Positions 1-5,323 of a stretch of DNA of 5,795 nucleotides are shown one piece after another (the first letter of the stretch is position 1; the number at the start of each line of letters is the position of its first letter). This DNA is from Actinomycetota bacterium (lineage in GTDB: Bacteria; Actinomycetota; Thermoleophilia; Miltoncostaeales; Miltoncostaeaceae). The position numbers and the translations under genes are program-made. The DNA is taken from assembly GCA_005788075.1 (NCBI GenBank), contig SXZC01000025.1, positions 1 through 5,795 on the forward strand. The letters run 5' to 3'. Below the pieces are notes generated by a model. It was not told the origin of the DNA. It did no database searches and saw nothing but the letters and a program-made list of their open reading frames with translations.

Positions 1-113
1 CGCGCCGTCAGCTTGCCGCGGGCGTGCTGGCGCTCCACCGCGGCGTCGCCCGACGGGTTCATGGCCTCGGCGCGGAGCTCCTCGAGGTACTTCTCGGCGT
101 CGGAGGTGTTCAC
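1..113 (-). CDS. Acyl-CoA carboxylase carboxyltransferase (beta) subunit, propionyl-CoA carboxylase type, N-terminal fragment
   Basis: Only the first 37 codons are present; the gene runs off the left edge. Reading the minus strand from a GTG at 113-111, the peptide has an acidic N-terminal helix (EKYLEELRAEA) and then ERQHARGKLTA. The latter matches the conserved N-terminal signature of biotin-dependent acyl-CoA carboxylase carboxyltransferase subunits (PccB/AccD-like, usually about 510-530 residues), where it normally continues as RERIELLLD. These enzymes transfer CO2 from carboxybiotin to propionyl-CoA or acetyl-CoA in the cytosol. The GTG overlaps the mutase stop codon as GTGA, which implies translational coupling and supports this start; an in-frame ATG at 62-60 is an alternative but would lose part of the helix. 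The neighbouring mutase favours propionyl-CoA as substrate (inference); the specificity residues lie outside the window. Confidence 0.82.
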   Translation of the reverse strand, partial: MNTSDAEKYLEELRAEAMNPSGDAAVERQHARGKLTA

Positions 114-1714
114 CCGGCGGCCGCCATCACGCGGTCGTACTCGCCGAACTCCTCGCGCAGCACGCCGCACACCTCGCCGATGGTTGCCCGGGCGCCGAGC
201 GCGCGGTGCATGGGCGGCAGCAGGTTATCGGTGCCGCGGGCGGCGTTGCGCACGGCGTCGAGCGCGGCCGACACCTCGGCCTCGTCGCGGGCGGCACGCA
301 GGTCGGCCAGGCGCTGCACCTGCGCGCGCTCGATGGCCGGGTCGATCTTGAGGATGTCGATCTCGGTGTCCTCGGGCTCAGCCTGGATGTTGATGCCCAC
401 CACCTTGCGCTCGCCGCTCTCCATGGCCTTGTGCCAGCGGTAGGCGGCGTCGGCGATCTCGTCGCGCATGAACTCGATGCTGTCCACCGCGCCCCCGCGC
501 TCGTCGATGCGCGCGATGAGCTCGTTCGCGCGCTGCTCGATCTCGGCGGTGAGCGCCTCCACCATCCAGCCGCCGGCCAGGGGGTCGGAGCTGTCGGTGA
601 TGCCGGTCTCCTCGGCGATCACCTGCTGGGTGCGAAGCGCCAGCTTGGCCGACTGCTCGGTGGGCAGCGCCAGGGCCTCGTCGTAGCCGTTGGCGTGGAT
701 CGACTGCGCGCCGCCCAGCGCGGCCGAGAGCACCTGCAGGGCCACGCGCACCACGTTGTTGTCGGGCTGCTGCGCCGTGAGGGTCGATCCGCCGGTCTGC
801 GCGTGGAAGCGCAGTGCCATCGACTTGTCGTCCTTCGCCCCGAAGCGCTCGCGCATGATTCGCGCCCACAGGCCGCGCGCGGCGCGGAACTTCGCGACCT
901 CCTCGAGGAAGTTCGAGTGGGCGTTGAAGAAGAAGGAAAGGCGGGGAGCGAAGCGGTCGACGTCGAGTCCGGCGTTCACCGCCGCCTGCACGTAGGCGAT
1001 GCCATCGGCCAGCGTGAACGCGACCTCCTGCACGGCCGTCGAGCCGGCCTCGCGGATGTGGTACCCGCTGATCGAGATCGTGTTGAACCGCGGCATCTCG
1101 GCGGCGCAGTACGCGAAGGTGTCGGTGGTGAGCCGCATGCTCGCGTGCGGGGGGAAGATGTAGTTGCCGCGGGCGATGTACTCCTTGAGGATGTCGTTCT
1201 TGATCGTGCCGCGCAGCTGGTCGGCCGGCACGCCCTGCGCCTCGCCCACCAGGCGGTAGAGCAGCAGCAGCACGGCTGCCGGCGCGTTGATGGTCATGCT
1301 CGTGGACACCTCGCCGAGCGGGATGCCGTCGAACACGCGAAGCATGTCGTCCACCGAGTCGATGGCCACGCCCACGCGGCCAACCTCGCCGAGGGCCCGC
1401 GGGTCATCAGAGTCCATGCCGAGCTGCGTGGGCAGGTCGAAGGCCATCGAGAGGCCCGGCGCGCCATTCGCCAGCAGGTAGCGGAAGCGCTCGTTGGTCT
1501 CCTCGGCCGTGGCGAAGCCCGCGTACTGCCGCATGGTCCACGGCTTCTCGCGGTACATCGTGCGGTACGGACCGCGCACGAACGGGAACTCGCCGGGCTC
1601 GCCGAGCGCCGTCGCGAGGTCGAGCGAGGCCACGTCATCCTCGTGGTATACCGGCTTTATCTCGATGCCGGAGTCCGTCGTGCGAGCGGCTCCGGCGGCT
1701 TCGGTGCTGCTCAT
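110..1714 (-). CDS. Methylmalonyl-CoA mutase, catalytic (large) subunit without cobalamin-binding domain
   Basis: 534 residues; interconverts (R)-methylmalonyl-CoA and succinyl-CoA with adenosylcobalamin, in the cytosol. The substrate-binding TIM barrel fills the protein: PYRTMYREKPWTMRQYAGF (49-67), GLSMAFDLPT (87-96), NDILKEYIARGNYIFPP (173-189), NTISISGYHIREAG (211-224) and FHAQTGGSTLT. Tyr64, Arg182 and His219 correspond to Tyr89, Arg207 and His244 of the Propionibacterium enzyme, all with the same offset of 25. Tyr and Arg at the first two sites indicate methylmalonyl-CoA rather than isobutyryl-CoA (Phe/Gln in IcmA). The chain ends about 130 residues early relative to full-length mutases and lacks the DxHxxG cobalamin domain, so a separate B12-binding subunit must be encoded elsewhere. 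The ATG start has a GGAGG ribosome site 8 nt upstream. The stop overlaps the carboxylase GTG. Confidence 0.95.
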   Translation of the reverse strand: MSSTEAAGAARTTDSGIEIKPVYHEDDVASLDLATALGEPGEFPFVRGPYRTMYREKPWTMRQYAGFATAEETNERFRYLLANGAPGLSMAFDLPTQLGMDSDDPRALGEVGRVGVAIDSVDDMLRVFDGIPLGEVSTSMTINAPAAVLLLLYRLVGEAQGVPADQLRGTIKNDILKEYIARGNYIFPPHASMRLTTDTFAYCAAEMPRFNTISISGYHIREAGSTAVQEVAFTLADGIAYVQAAVNAGLDVDRFAPRLSFFFNAHSNFLEEVAKFRAARGLWARIMRERFGAKDDKSMALRFHAQTGGSTLTAQQPDNNVVRVALQVLSAALGGAQSIHANGYDEALALPTEQSAKLALRTQQVIAEETGITDSSDPLAGGWMVEALTAEIEQRANELIARIDERGGAVDSIEFMRDEIADAAYRWHKAMESGERKVVGINIQAEPEDTEIDILKIDPAIERAQVQRLADLRAARDEAEVSAALDAVRNAARGTDNLLPPMHRALGARATIGEVCGVLREEFGEYDRVMAAAG

Positions 1715-1722
1715 CAGGCGCG

Positions 1723-1727
1723 CCTCC
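1723..1727 (-). promoter_or_regulatory. Shine-Dalgarno of the mutase gene
   Basis: GGAGG on the minus strand, 8 nt before the ATG at 1714. It fixes the mutase start. It is the strongest ribosome site in the window and contrasts with the leaderless-looking starts of the neighbouring genes. Confidence 0.75.
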
Positions 1728-1829
1728 GCGGGTCATCACTCACGCTCAGGAGGGCCCTCGCGTGCGGCGGCACGCTACCAGAACAGGGGCATCCGCCCTG
1801 CGCCCGCGCCGCCGCCGTGCGCGGCGCGA

Positions 1830-1835
1830 TAGCCT
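1830..1835 (+). promoter_or_regulatory. Putative -10 box of a leaderless promoter
   Basis: TAGCCT fits the actinobacterial TAnnnT -10 consensus and lies 7 nt before the ATG at 1843, so transcription would begin at or next to that ATG. No Shine-Dalgarno precedes the ATG. The other in-frame ATG at 1837 is only 1 nt beyond the hexamer and could not be transcribed from it, which favours 1843 as the start. No clear -35 box is visible. Confidence 0.45.
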
Positions 1836-1842
1836 CATGCGC

Positions 1843-2229
1843 ATGAGCGATCAGGACCGCCGGCTCGACCCCGGCACGGGCCCCGGCGTGGGCGTGATCG
1901 ATGCCACCGACCAGTCGGTGGACGTCGAGGAGAACCTCTGGACCGATGACTCCGGCGAGGACCTCCAGGGCTGGTACTGCATCGCCACCGACCCATGGCC
2001 GTGCCCGGCCGAGGGCTGCGGGTTCGTGGCCAACCACATCACCGCCGCGCACCTGGTCATCTGCTGGCCCGAGATGGACGATCCGAACCTGCTCACCCAC
2101 GCGCAGATCGCCAAGGAGGTCGGGCGCAACCCGCGGGTGGTCGAGTACCAGACCGGCATGGGCCCGGCGTGCTCGTACTACCAGTGGATCGCCGCCGGCC
2201 GGCCGGTGCACGGCATCAAGGCGACCTAG
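1843..2229 (+). CDS. Small hypothetical protein with a zinc-finger-like Cys/His cluster
   Basis: 128 residues; I do not recognise the family. The first 40 residues are acidic and rich in Gly, Asp and Thr, likely disordered. The core begins with LQGWYCIATDPWPC and contains CPAEGC-GFVANH-ITAAH (Cys54, Cys59, His65, His70), spaced C-x4-C-x5-H-x4-H like a C2H2 zinc knuckle; Cys46, Cys74, His86 and Cys110 are further possible ligands. After it come HAQIAKEVGRNPRVVEYQ, which resembles a short helix-turn-helix-like stretch, and a hydrophobic C-terminus (ACSYYQWIAAGRPVHGI). There is no signal peptide or membrane segment, so it is probably cytosolic. A longer reading frame extends upstream to 1762, but its added residues are nearly all Arg and Ala, typical of non-coding GC-rich DNA. 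A metal-binding or nucleic-acid role is a guess from the Cys/His spacing only. Confidence 0.75.
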   Translation: MSDQDRRLDPGTGPGVGVIDATDQSVDVEENLWTDDSGEDLQGWYCIATDPWPCPAEGCGFVANHITAAHLVICWPEMDDPNLLTHAQIAKEVGRNPRVVEYQTGMGPACSYYQWIAAGRPVHGIKAT

Positions 2230-2260
2230 GGGTCACAGAGGCGCCCGGCCGGCGACCTAG
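2220..2260. repeat. 10-bp direct repeat carrying the stop codons of two converging genes
   Basis: GGCGACCTAG occurs at 2220-2229 and again at 2251-2260, with 21 nt between. The first copy ends with the TAG of the plus-strand zinc-finger-like gene. The second contains the CTA that is the TAG of the minus-strand amidase. Only 27 bp separate the two stop codons. The GC-rich spacer shows no good hairpin with a T-run, so termination here is not obvious. Confidence 0.6.
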
Positions 2261-3009
2261 AGCAGCTTTCGTGCCCTCAGGTCGCTGATGATCGCCGTGG
2301 TGAGGGTGCGTGAGATGAGGGGTACCTTGGCGAGGAACCGGTTGTCATCGGGGGCGGCGCCCGCCTCCACGATCACGCGCGACTGCGCCGTGGTGCGGTA
2401 GAAGCCGTAGAAGTGGTTCATGCGCCGGTTGGAGTTCGGCGGGATCACCCCGCTGAAGCGCCCACGGGCGCCATTGGCCGGGGTGAAGATCGACTTCAGC
2501 GCCGACGAGAGGCGCCGCGCGGTTCCCGCCGAGGTGCGCTCCACGGCGGGGCTCACCTTCGTGGCCGGCGTGCGGTGCGGGCCGCTGTCGGGGTAGGGGG
2601 TGGGGCTGGCCGTGCCCGTGCCCTCGCCCCGGTAGTAGTTCTCGTTGCCGCCGGTGATCGCGTGGCCCACCATCGCGGCGCCGCCGGGGGAGTCGTGGTG
2701 GATGCTCACGAAGGTGGCGCCGGCCACCCCGAGCGGCTCCACCCGCGCGGCGAGCGGGCGGGCATCCACGCCCGCCGTCTTCAACTGCTTGATCATGGCG
2801 TCGCGCACGCGACGGTTGAACTCCGACTCGAGCCCGAAGGGATTGCCCGATGCACCGGTCTGGGCCAGGTAGCCCGGCTCGCCCGGCGAGAGGTGCCCGG
2901 CCTGCACCAGAACCACGGGCGGCTGGGCCGAGAGTGCGGCGGGCGCGGCCAGGGCGAGCGCGGCGGTGATGGCGACGAAGGCGGTGCGCACGGGGCGGCA
3001 GGATGCCAC
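2257..3009 (-). CDS. Secreted N-acetylmuramoyl-L-alanine amidase (Amidase_3 / AmiC-type)
   Basis: 250 residues; a zinc hydrolase expected to cleave the MurNAc to L-Ala bond of peptidoglycan outside the membrane. Residues 1-28 form a signal peptide: a basic start (CRPVR), a hydrophobic Ala-rich core and a likely cut after Ala24 or Ala28. The mature domain starts with VVLVQAGHL (His39), followed by LESEFNRRV (Glu61 or Glu63), VSIHHD (His104) and RVIVEAGA (Glu215). These match the His-Glu-His zinc ligands and catalytic Glu of the Amidase_3 fold. Residues about 129-150 are a Thr/Pro/Gly-rich insertion between strands. There is no SPOR, LysM or SH3 wall-binding domain. The start is a GTG with GGGGAG 10-12 nt upstream; a second in-frame GTG at codon 7 has no ribosome site. 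The gene follows deformylase by 62 nt and may be on the same transcript. The overall fold assignment is strong, the exact bond inferred. Confidence 0.85.
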   Translation of the reverse strand: MASCRPVRTAFVAITAALALAAPAALSAQPPVVLVQAGHLSPGEPGYLAQTGASGNPFGLESEFNRRVRDAMIKQLKTAGVDARPLAARVEPLGVAGATFVSIHHDSPGGAAMVGHAITGGNENYYRGEGTGTASPTPYPDSGPHRTPATKVSPAVERTSAGTARRLSSALKSIFTPANGARGRFSGVIPPNSNRRMNHFYGFYRTTAQSRVIVEAGAAPDDNRFLAKVPLISRTLTTAIISDLRARKLL

Positions 3010-3021
3010 CGCCCTCGGACT

Positions 3022-3036
3022 CCCCGGGCGCCGGGG
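3022..3036 (-). promoter_or_regulatory. Small GC hairpin overlapping the amidase ribosome site
   Basis: CCCCGG, loop GCG, CCGGGG forms a perfect 6-bp stem between deformylase and the amidase. On the minus strand its 3' arm runs into the GGGGAG ribosome site, so folding could limit access to it. There is no T-run, so it is not a standard intrinsic terminator. In DNA this GC-rich it may be chance. Confidence 0.3.
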
Positions 3037-3071
3037 GTTCCGTGCCGCCGTGCCGCCGCGCCGGTCGGCCG

Positions 3072-3578
3072 CTACCGGCTCGAGCGGTTCTTGCGCGCGA
3101 ACACGTCGAGCGCGAGCGACCTCACGCGGTCGAGGATGAGCACGCCATCGAGGTGGTCCATCTCGTGGAGGATCACCCGGGCCTCGAAGCCGGATGCCTC
3201 CACCTCCTGCCGGTCGCCCTCGACGTCATGGAACGCCACGGCGATCTCCACCGGGCGCTCCACGTTGGCCGTGATCTCCGGCAGGCTCAGGCAGCCCTCA
3301 CGTCCCACCTCCGCGCCCGAGTGATGCAGCAGCACCGGGTTCACCAGCACGAGTGGCCCGTGCGGATCGGGCACCTTGGGGTGCCCGGTGCAGTCGATGA
3401 AGCACGTGCGCCAGAGCTCGCCCACCTGCGGCGCCGCGATGCCGGTGGTGCGCGGGAACGAGCGCGCGGTGTCCTCGAGGTCGCGCGCCAGGCGCGCGAG
3501 CGCAGGCCCGAACGACCTGACCGGCGCGCAGGTGGTCTTGAGGCGCCGGTCGGGGTAGATGACGACCGGGCGGATCAG
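3072..3578 (-). CDS. def: Peptide deformylase
   Basis: 168 residues from the proposed start, the usual size. It removes the N-formyl group from nascent proteins at the ribosome, using a metal (usually Fe2+). All three family motifs are present: TGIAAPQVG (45-53, with the conserved Gln51), REGCLSLPE (93-101, metal ligand Cys96) and LHEMDHLDG (137-145, ligands His138 and His142, catalytic Glu139). The N-terminus IRPVVIYPDRRL aligns with the normal start of the family, yet no ATG, GTG or TTG lies there. The best candidate is a CTG at 3578-3576 overlapping the TGA of the ACT gene as CTGA, which suggests coupled re-initiation. The nearest canonical in-frame start is a GTG at 3635-3633, which would add 19 Arg/Pro/Gly-rich residues unlike the family. 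A weak purine-rich GAG sits 8 nt before the CTG. Function is sure; start is not. Confidence 0.93.
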   Translation of the reverse strand: MIRPVVIYPDRRLKTTCAPVRSFGPALARLARDLEDTARSFPRTTGIAAPQVGELWRTCFIDCTGHPKVPDPHGPLVLVNPVLLHHSGAEVGREGCLSLPEITANVERPVEIAVAFHDVEGDRQEVEASGFEARVILHEMDHLDGVLILDRVRSLALDVFARKNRSSR

Positions 3579-4099
3579 AGGAGGCGCTCGGACTCCGACT
3601 GCACCGACATGTCGAGCCCCGCGAGGTCGGGGCACCGGATCACCTGCTCGAGCCCGGCGGCGTCCATGCCGTCGGGTAGCTCCGCCTCGATGCCGAGCAC
3701 GTAGATGGGCGGCTCGCCCACGAGGCGCGAGCTGAGGTCGACGATGTTCACGCCCGCCGCGGCCAGCGCAGACGCCGCGCCGTGCACGATGCCCGGGCGG
3801 TCCGCGCCGTAGATCGTGATGACGCACCGCTCGCGGCCGGCGTCGCCGGGCGCCGGGGCAGCGGGGCGCACGCCGAGCGAGAGGCCGAGGCCGCTCACGG
3901 TGGGGGCGAGGAGGTCGACGATGTCGTGGTCGGTGACCCACTCGGGAACCTGCACGGCCAGCACCATCGCGAACGAGCCGGCGAGGATGCTCGCCCGGCA
4001 GTTCTCGACGTTCCCGCCGGCCTCGAGGAGGGCCCCGGTGACGGCCGCCACGATGCCCGGGCGGTCCTCCCCGACGATGCTCACGGTGAATTCGCTCAT
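3575..4099 (-). CDS. Tandem ACT-domain protein, GcvR-like regulator
   Basis: 174 residues made of two ACT domains: about 4-78, with GEDRPGIVA at 10-18 and a Gly-Gly-Asn turn at 28-30, and about 91-170, with GADRPGIVH at 98-106 and AAGVNIVDLSS at 114-124. A Pro/Ala/Gly linker (79-89) joins them. No DNA-binding or enzymatic domain is present. This layout matches the glycine cleavage system regulatory protein GcvR and related ACT-ACT proteins, which are small-molecule (often amino acid) sensors acting through protein partners. No gcv gene or GcvA-type partner is in the window, so a link to glycine is only family-based. It is the first gene of the run leading to deformylase, which starts inside its stop codon. 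The ATG has no ribosome site but has TATCCT exactly 6 nt upstream, suggesting a leaderless mRNA. Confidence 0.85.
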   Translation of the reverse strand: MSEFTVSIVGEDRPGIVAAVTGALLEAGGNVENCRASILAGSFAMVLAVQVPEWVTDHDIVDLLAPTVSGLGLSLGVRPAAPAPGDAGRERCVITIYGADRPGIVHGAASALAAAGVNIVDLSSRLVGEPPIYVLGIEAELPDGMDAAGLEQVIRCPDLAGLDMSVQSESERLL

Positions 4100-4105
4100 G
4101 CGCCG

Positions 4106-4111
4106 AGGATA
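4106..4111 (-). promoter_or_regulatory. -10 box, leaderless promoter of the ACT-def run
   Basis: TATCCT on the minus strand, 6 nt from the ATG at 4099. This is the spacing at which RNA polymerase would start on the A of the ATG. There is no Shine-Dalgarno, which agrees with a leaderless transcript. No TTGACA-like -35 box is seen; it would fall over the start of pgsA. Confidence 0.6.
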
Positions 4112-4118
4112 GGGGTCC

Positions 4119-4124
4119 TATGCT
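4119..4124 (+). promoter_or_regulatory. -10 box, leaderless promoter of pgsA-plsY
   Basis: TATGCT, 6 nt from the GTG at 4131, again the spacing for initiation at the start codon. No ribosome site precedes the GTG. The -35 region would lie around 4095-4101, on the start codon of the divergent ACT gene, so this promoter and the opposite one overlap. Confidence 0.6.
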
Positions 4125-4130
4125 TCACGC

Positions 4131-4706
4131 GTGGGCGGCCGCACCTCGCTGAATCCCGCACTTCTCGTGACGGCAGCGCGCATCGCGCTGATCCCCGTCG
4201 TGATGGTGCTGATCCTCGTCGACGACGAGGGCGGCCGGTACTGGGCATTCGCCCTGTACGTGGTGGCCGCCGCCACTGACTCCCTCGACGGCTGGCTCGC
4301 GCGATCGCGCGGCGAGGTGACCGTGGCCGGGGCGTTCCTCGACCCCCTCGCCGACAAGCTGCTGGTCACCGGCGCGCTGCTGTGCCTCATCGAGGTGGGC
4401 GAGGTCTCGGCGTGGATCGCCATGGTCATCATCACCCGCGAGTTCGCCGTCACCGGATTGCGTCTCGTGGCCGTGCGCGAGGACCTGGTGATCCCCGCCA
4501 GCAACCTCGGCAAGCTCAAGACGTTGAGCCAGAACGTCGCGGTGGCCTGGGTGATCCTGCAGGTGGCCCCGCAGTGGCAGTACGACGCCCTGCTCTACCT
4601 GGCCGTCGCCCTCACGGTCATCTCGGGCGCGTACTACTTCATCATGGCGCGCCGCCGGCTCTTCGAGGGCCGCGTCCCCGCACCCGACGTCACCGGAGAT
4701 CCGTGA
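4131..4706 (+). CDS. pgsA: CDP-diacylglycerol--glycerol-3-phosphate 3-phosphatidyltransferase
   Basis: 191 residues, typical length. An integral membrane enzyme that makes phosphatidylglycerol phosphate from CDP-diacylglycerol and glycerol-3-phosphate, the committed step to phosphatidylglycerol and cardiolipin. The CDP-alcohol phosphatidyltransferase motif is complete and correctly spaced: Asp50, Asp53-Gly54, Ala57-Arg58, Gly67, Asp71 and Asp75 (D-x2-DG-x2-AR-x8-G-x3-D-x3-D). REFAVTGLR (103-111) and GKLKTLSQN (127-135) are characteristic of PgsA rather than of other family members. Hydrophobic segments lie at about 8-30, 37-49, 76-88, 92-102, 135-147 and 154-172. The start is a GTG, leaderless as judged from the -10 box; the N-terminal NPALLVTAARIALIPVV is normal for the family. 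The stop overlaps the plsY GTG. Confidence 0.93.
   Translation: MGGRTSLNPALLVTAARIALIPVVMVLILVDDEGGRYWAFALYVVAAATDSLDGWLARSRGEVTVAGAFLDPLADKLLVTGALLCLIEVGEVSAWIAMVIITREFAVTGLRLVAVREDLVIPASNLGKLKTLSQNVAVAWVILQVAPQWQYDALLYLAVALTVISGAYYFIMARRRLFEGRVPAPDVTGDP
4695..4698 (+). promoter_or_regulatory. Shine-Dalgarno of plsY
   Basis: GGAG inside the end of pgsA, 4 nt before the GTG at 4703. With the GTGA overlap it supports coupled translation and the chosen plsY start. Confidence 0.55.
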
Positions 4707-5311
4707 ACCAGGCCCTCGTCCTCGTCGTCGCCTACCTGCTGGGCTCCATCCCCTTCGCCTACCTCGCCGGCCGCCTGAACGGCGTCGACCTCCGCACGGT
4801 CGGCAGCGGCAACCTCGGCGCCACCAACGTGTTCCGCACGCTCGGCCGCACCGTCGGCATCGCCGTGATGGTGCTCGACATCGCCAAGGGCGCCTTCGCC
4901 GTGCTCATCGCGCAGTGGGTGGTGGGCGGCCCCTGGTGGCCCATCGCCGCCGGTGCCCTGGCGATCCTCGGCCACGTCTTCCCGGTGTGGACCGGCTTCA
5001 AGGGCGGCAAGGGCGTTGCCGTCGGCGCCGGCGCCCTCGTCGGCCTCGTCCCCGCCGCCAGCGGCGTGCTCATCATCCTCTGGCTCCTCATCGTCGTGCT
5101 TACGCGCTACGTCTCGGTGGCCAGCATCGTCTGCGCCCTCGCCGCCGCCCCGCTTGCCTGGGCCTTCGGCGCCCCCTGGCCCTACGTCGCCTTCATCGGC
5201 CTCGCCGCGCTCTTCGTCATCCTCAAGCACCGCGAGAACATCCAGCGTCTCCTCGCCGGCACTGAGAACCGCATCCAGCTCGGCCGGAAGGGCGCGCCGG
5301 ATCCCACCTGA
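4703..5311 (+). CDS. plsY: Acyl-phosphate:glycerol-3-phosphate acyltransferase PlsY
   Basis: 202 residues, typical length. A membrane enzyme that acylates the sn-1 position of glycerol-3-phosphate with acyl-phosphate (made by PlsX, absent here), giving lysophosphatidic acid. All three family motifs are present: GSGNLGATNVFRTLG (34-48), GHVFPVWTGFKGGKGVA (90-106, with the glycine-rich substrate loop) and KHRENIQRLLAGTE (175-188). The N-terminal LLGSIPFAYL is also conserved. Hydrophobic stretches at about 3-22, 51-73, 80-95, 107-134, 138-155 and 159-174 match the multi-pass fold. The start is a GTG that overlaps the pgsA stop (GTGA), so the two are co-translated; both act in glycerophospholipid synthesis. 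No terminator is seen directly after the stop, but the large inverted repeat begins just downstream. Confidence 0.95.
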   Translation: MNQALVLVVAYLLGSIPFAYLAGRLNGVDLRTVGSGNLGATNVFRTLGRTVGIAVMVLDIAKGAFAVLIAQWVVGGPWWPIAAGALAILGHVFPVWTGFKGGKGVAVGAGALVGLVPAASGVLIILWLLIVVLTRYVSVASIVCALAAAPLAWAFGAPWPYVAFIGLAALFVILKHRENIQRLLAGTENRIQLGRKGAPDPT

Positions 5312-5323
5312 TCGTCGCTTCGC

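Larger units (their letters stand above)
1715..1842. other. Divergent intergenic region (mutase / zinc-finger-like gene)
   Basis: 128 bp between two divergent genes. On the minus strand a TAGCGT (1777-1772, fits TAnnnT) could be the -10 box of the mutase operon, giving a leader of roughly 50 nt that carries the GGAGG site; I see no convincing -35 box. A 9-codon GTG reading frame (1743-1714, VSDDPRRRA) ends in TGA sharing its A with the mutase ATG (TGATG). On the plus strand the end of the region holds the -10 box listed separately. No hairpin followed by a T-run is seen. Confidence 0.4.

Noticed and set aside
206..1846. Long open frame on the plus strand (546 codons) antisense to the mutase gene
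   Set aside because: It is a mirror of the mutase reading frame in GC-rich DNA; the product is a Val/Gly/His/Arg/Leu-rich string with no family motif, while the mutase on the other strand has all catalytic residues.
2230..2256. Bidirectional terminator between the converging zinc-finger-like and amidase genes
   Set aside because: The gap is GC-rich with partial self-complementarity around CCGGCCGG but has no clean stem and no T-run on either strand.
2413..3704. Plus-strand open frames opposite the amidase and deformylase (2413-3324, 3003-3704)
   Set aside because: Low-complexity Arg/Ala/Gly/Val products opposite genes with complete active-site motifs; explained by codon bias.
3579..3941. 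Upstream extension of the deformylase frame into the ACT gene (to 3941)
   Set aside because: The added residues are Arg/Pro/Ala-rich and unlike the family; deformylase homology begins at about 3575. The region codes for the ACT protein in another frame.
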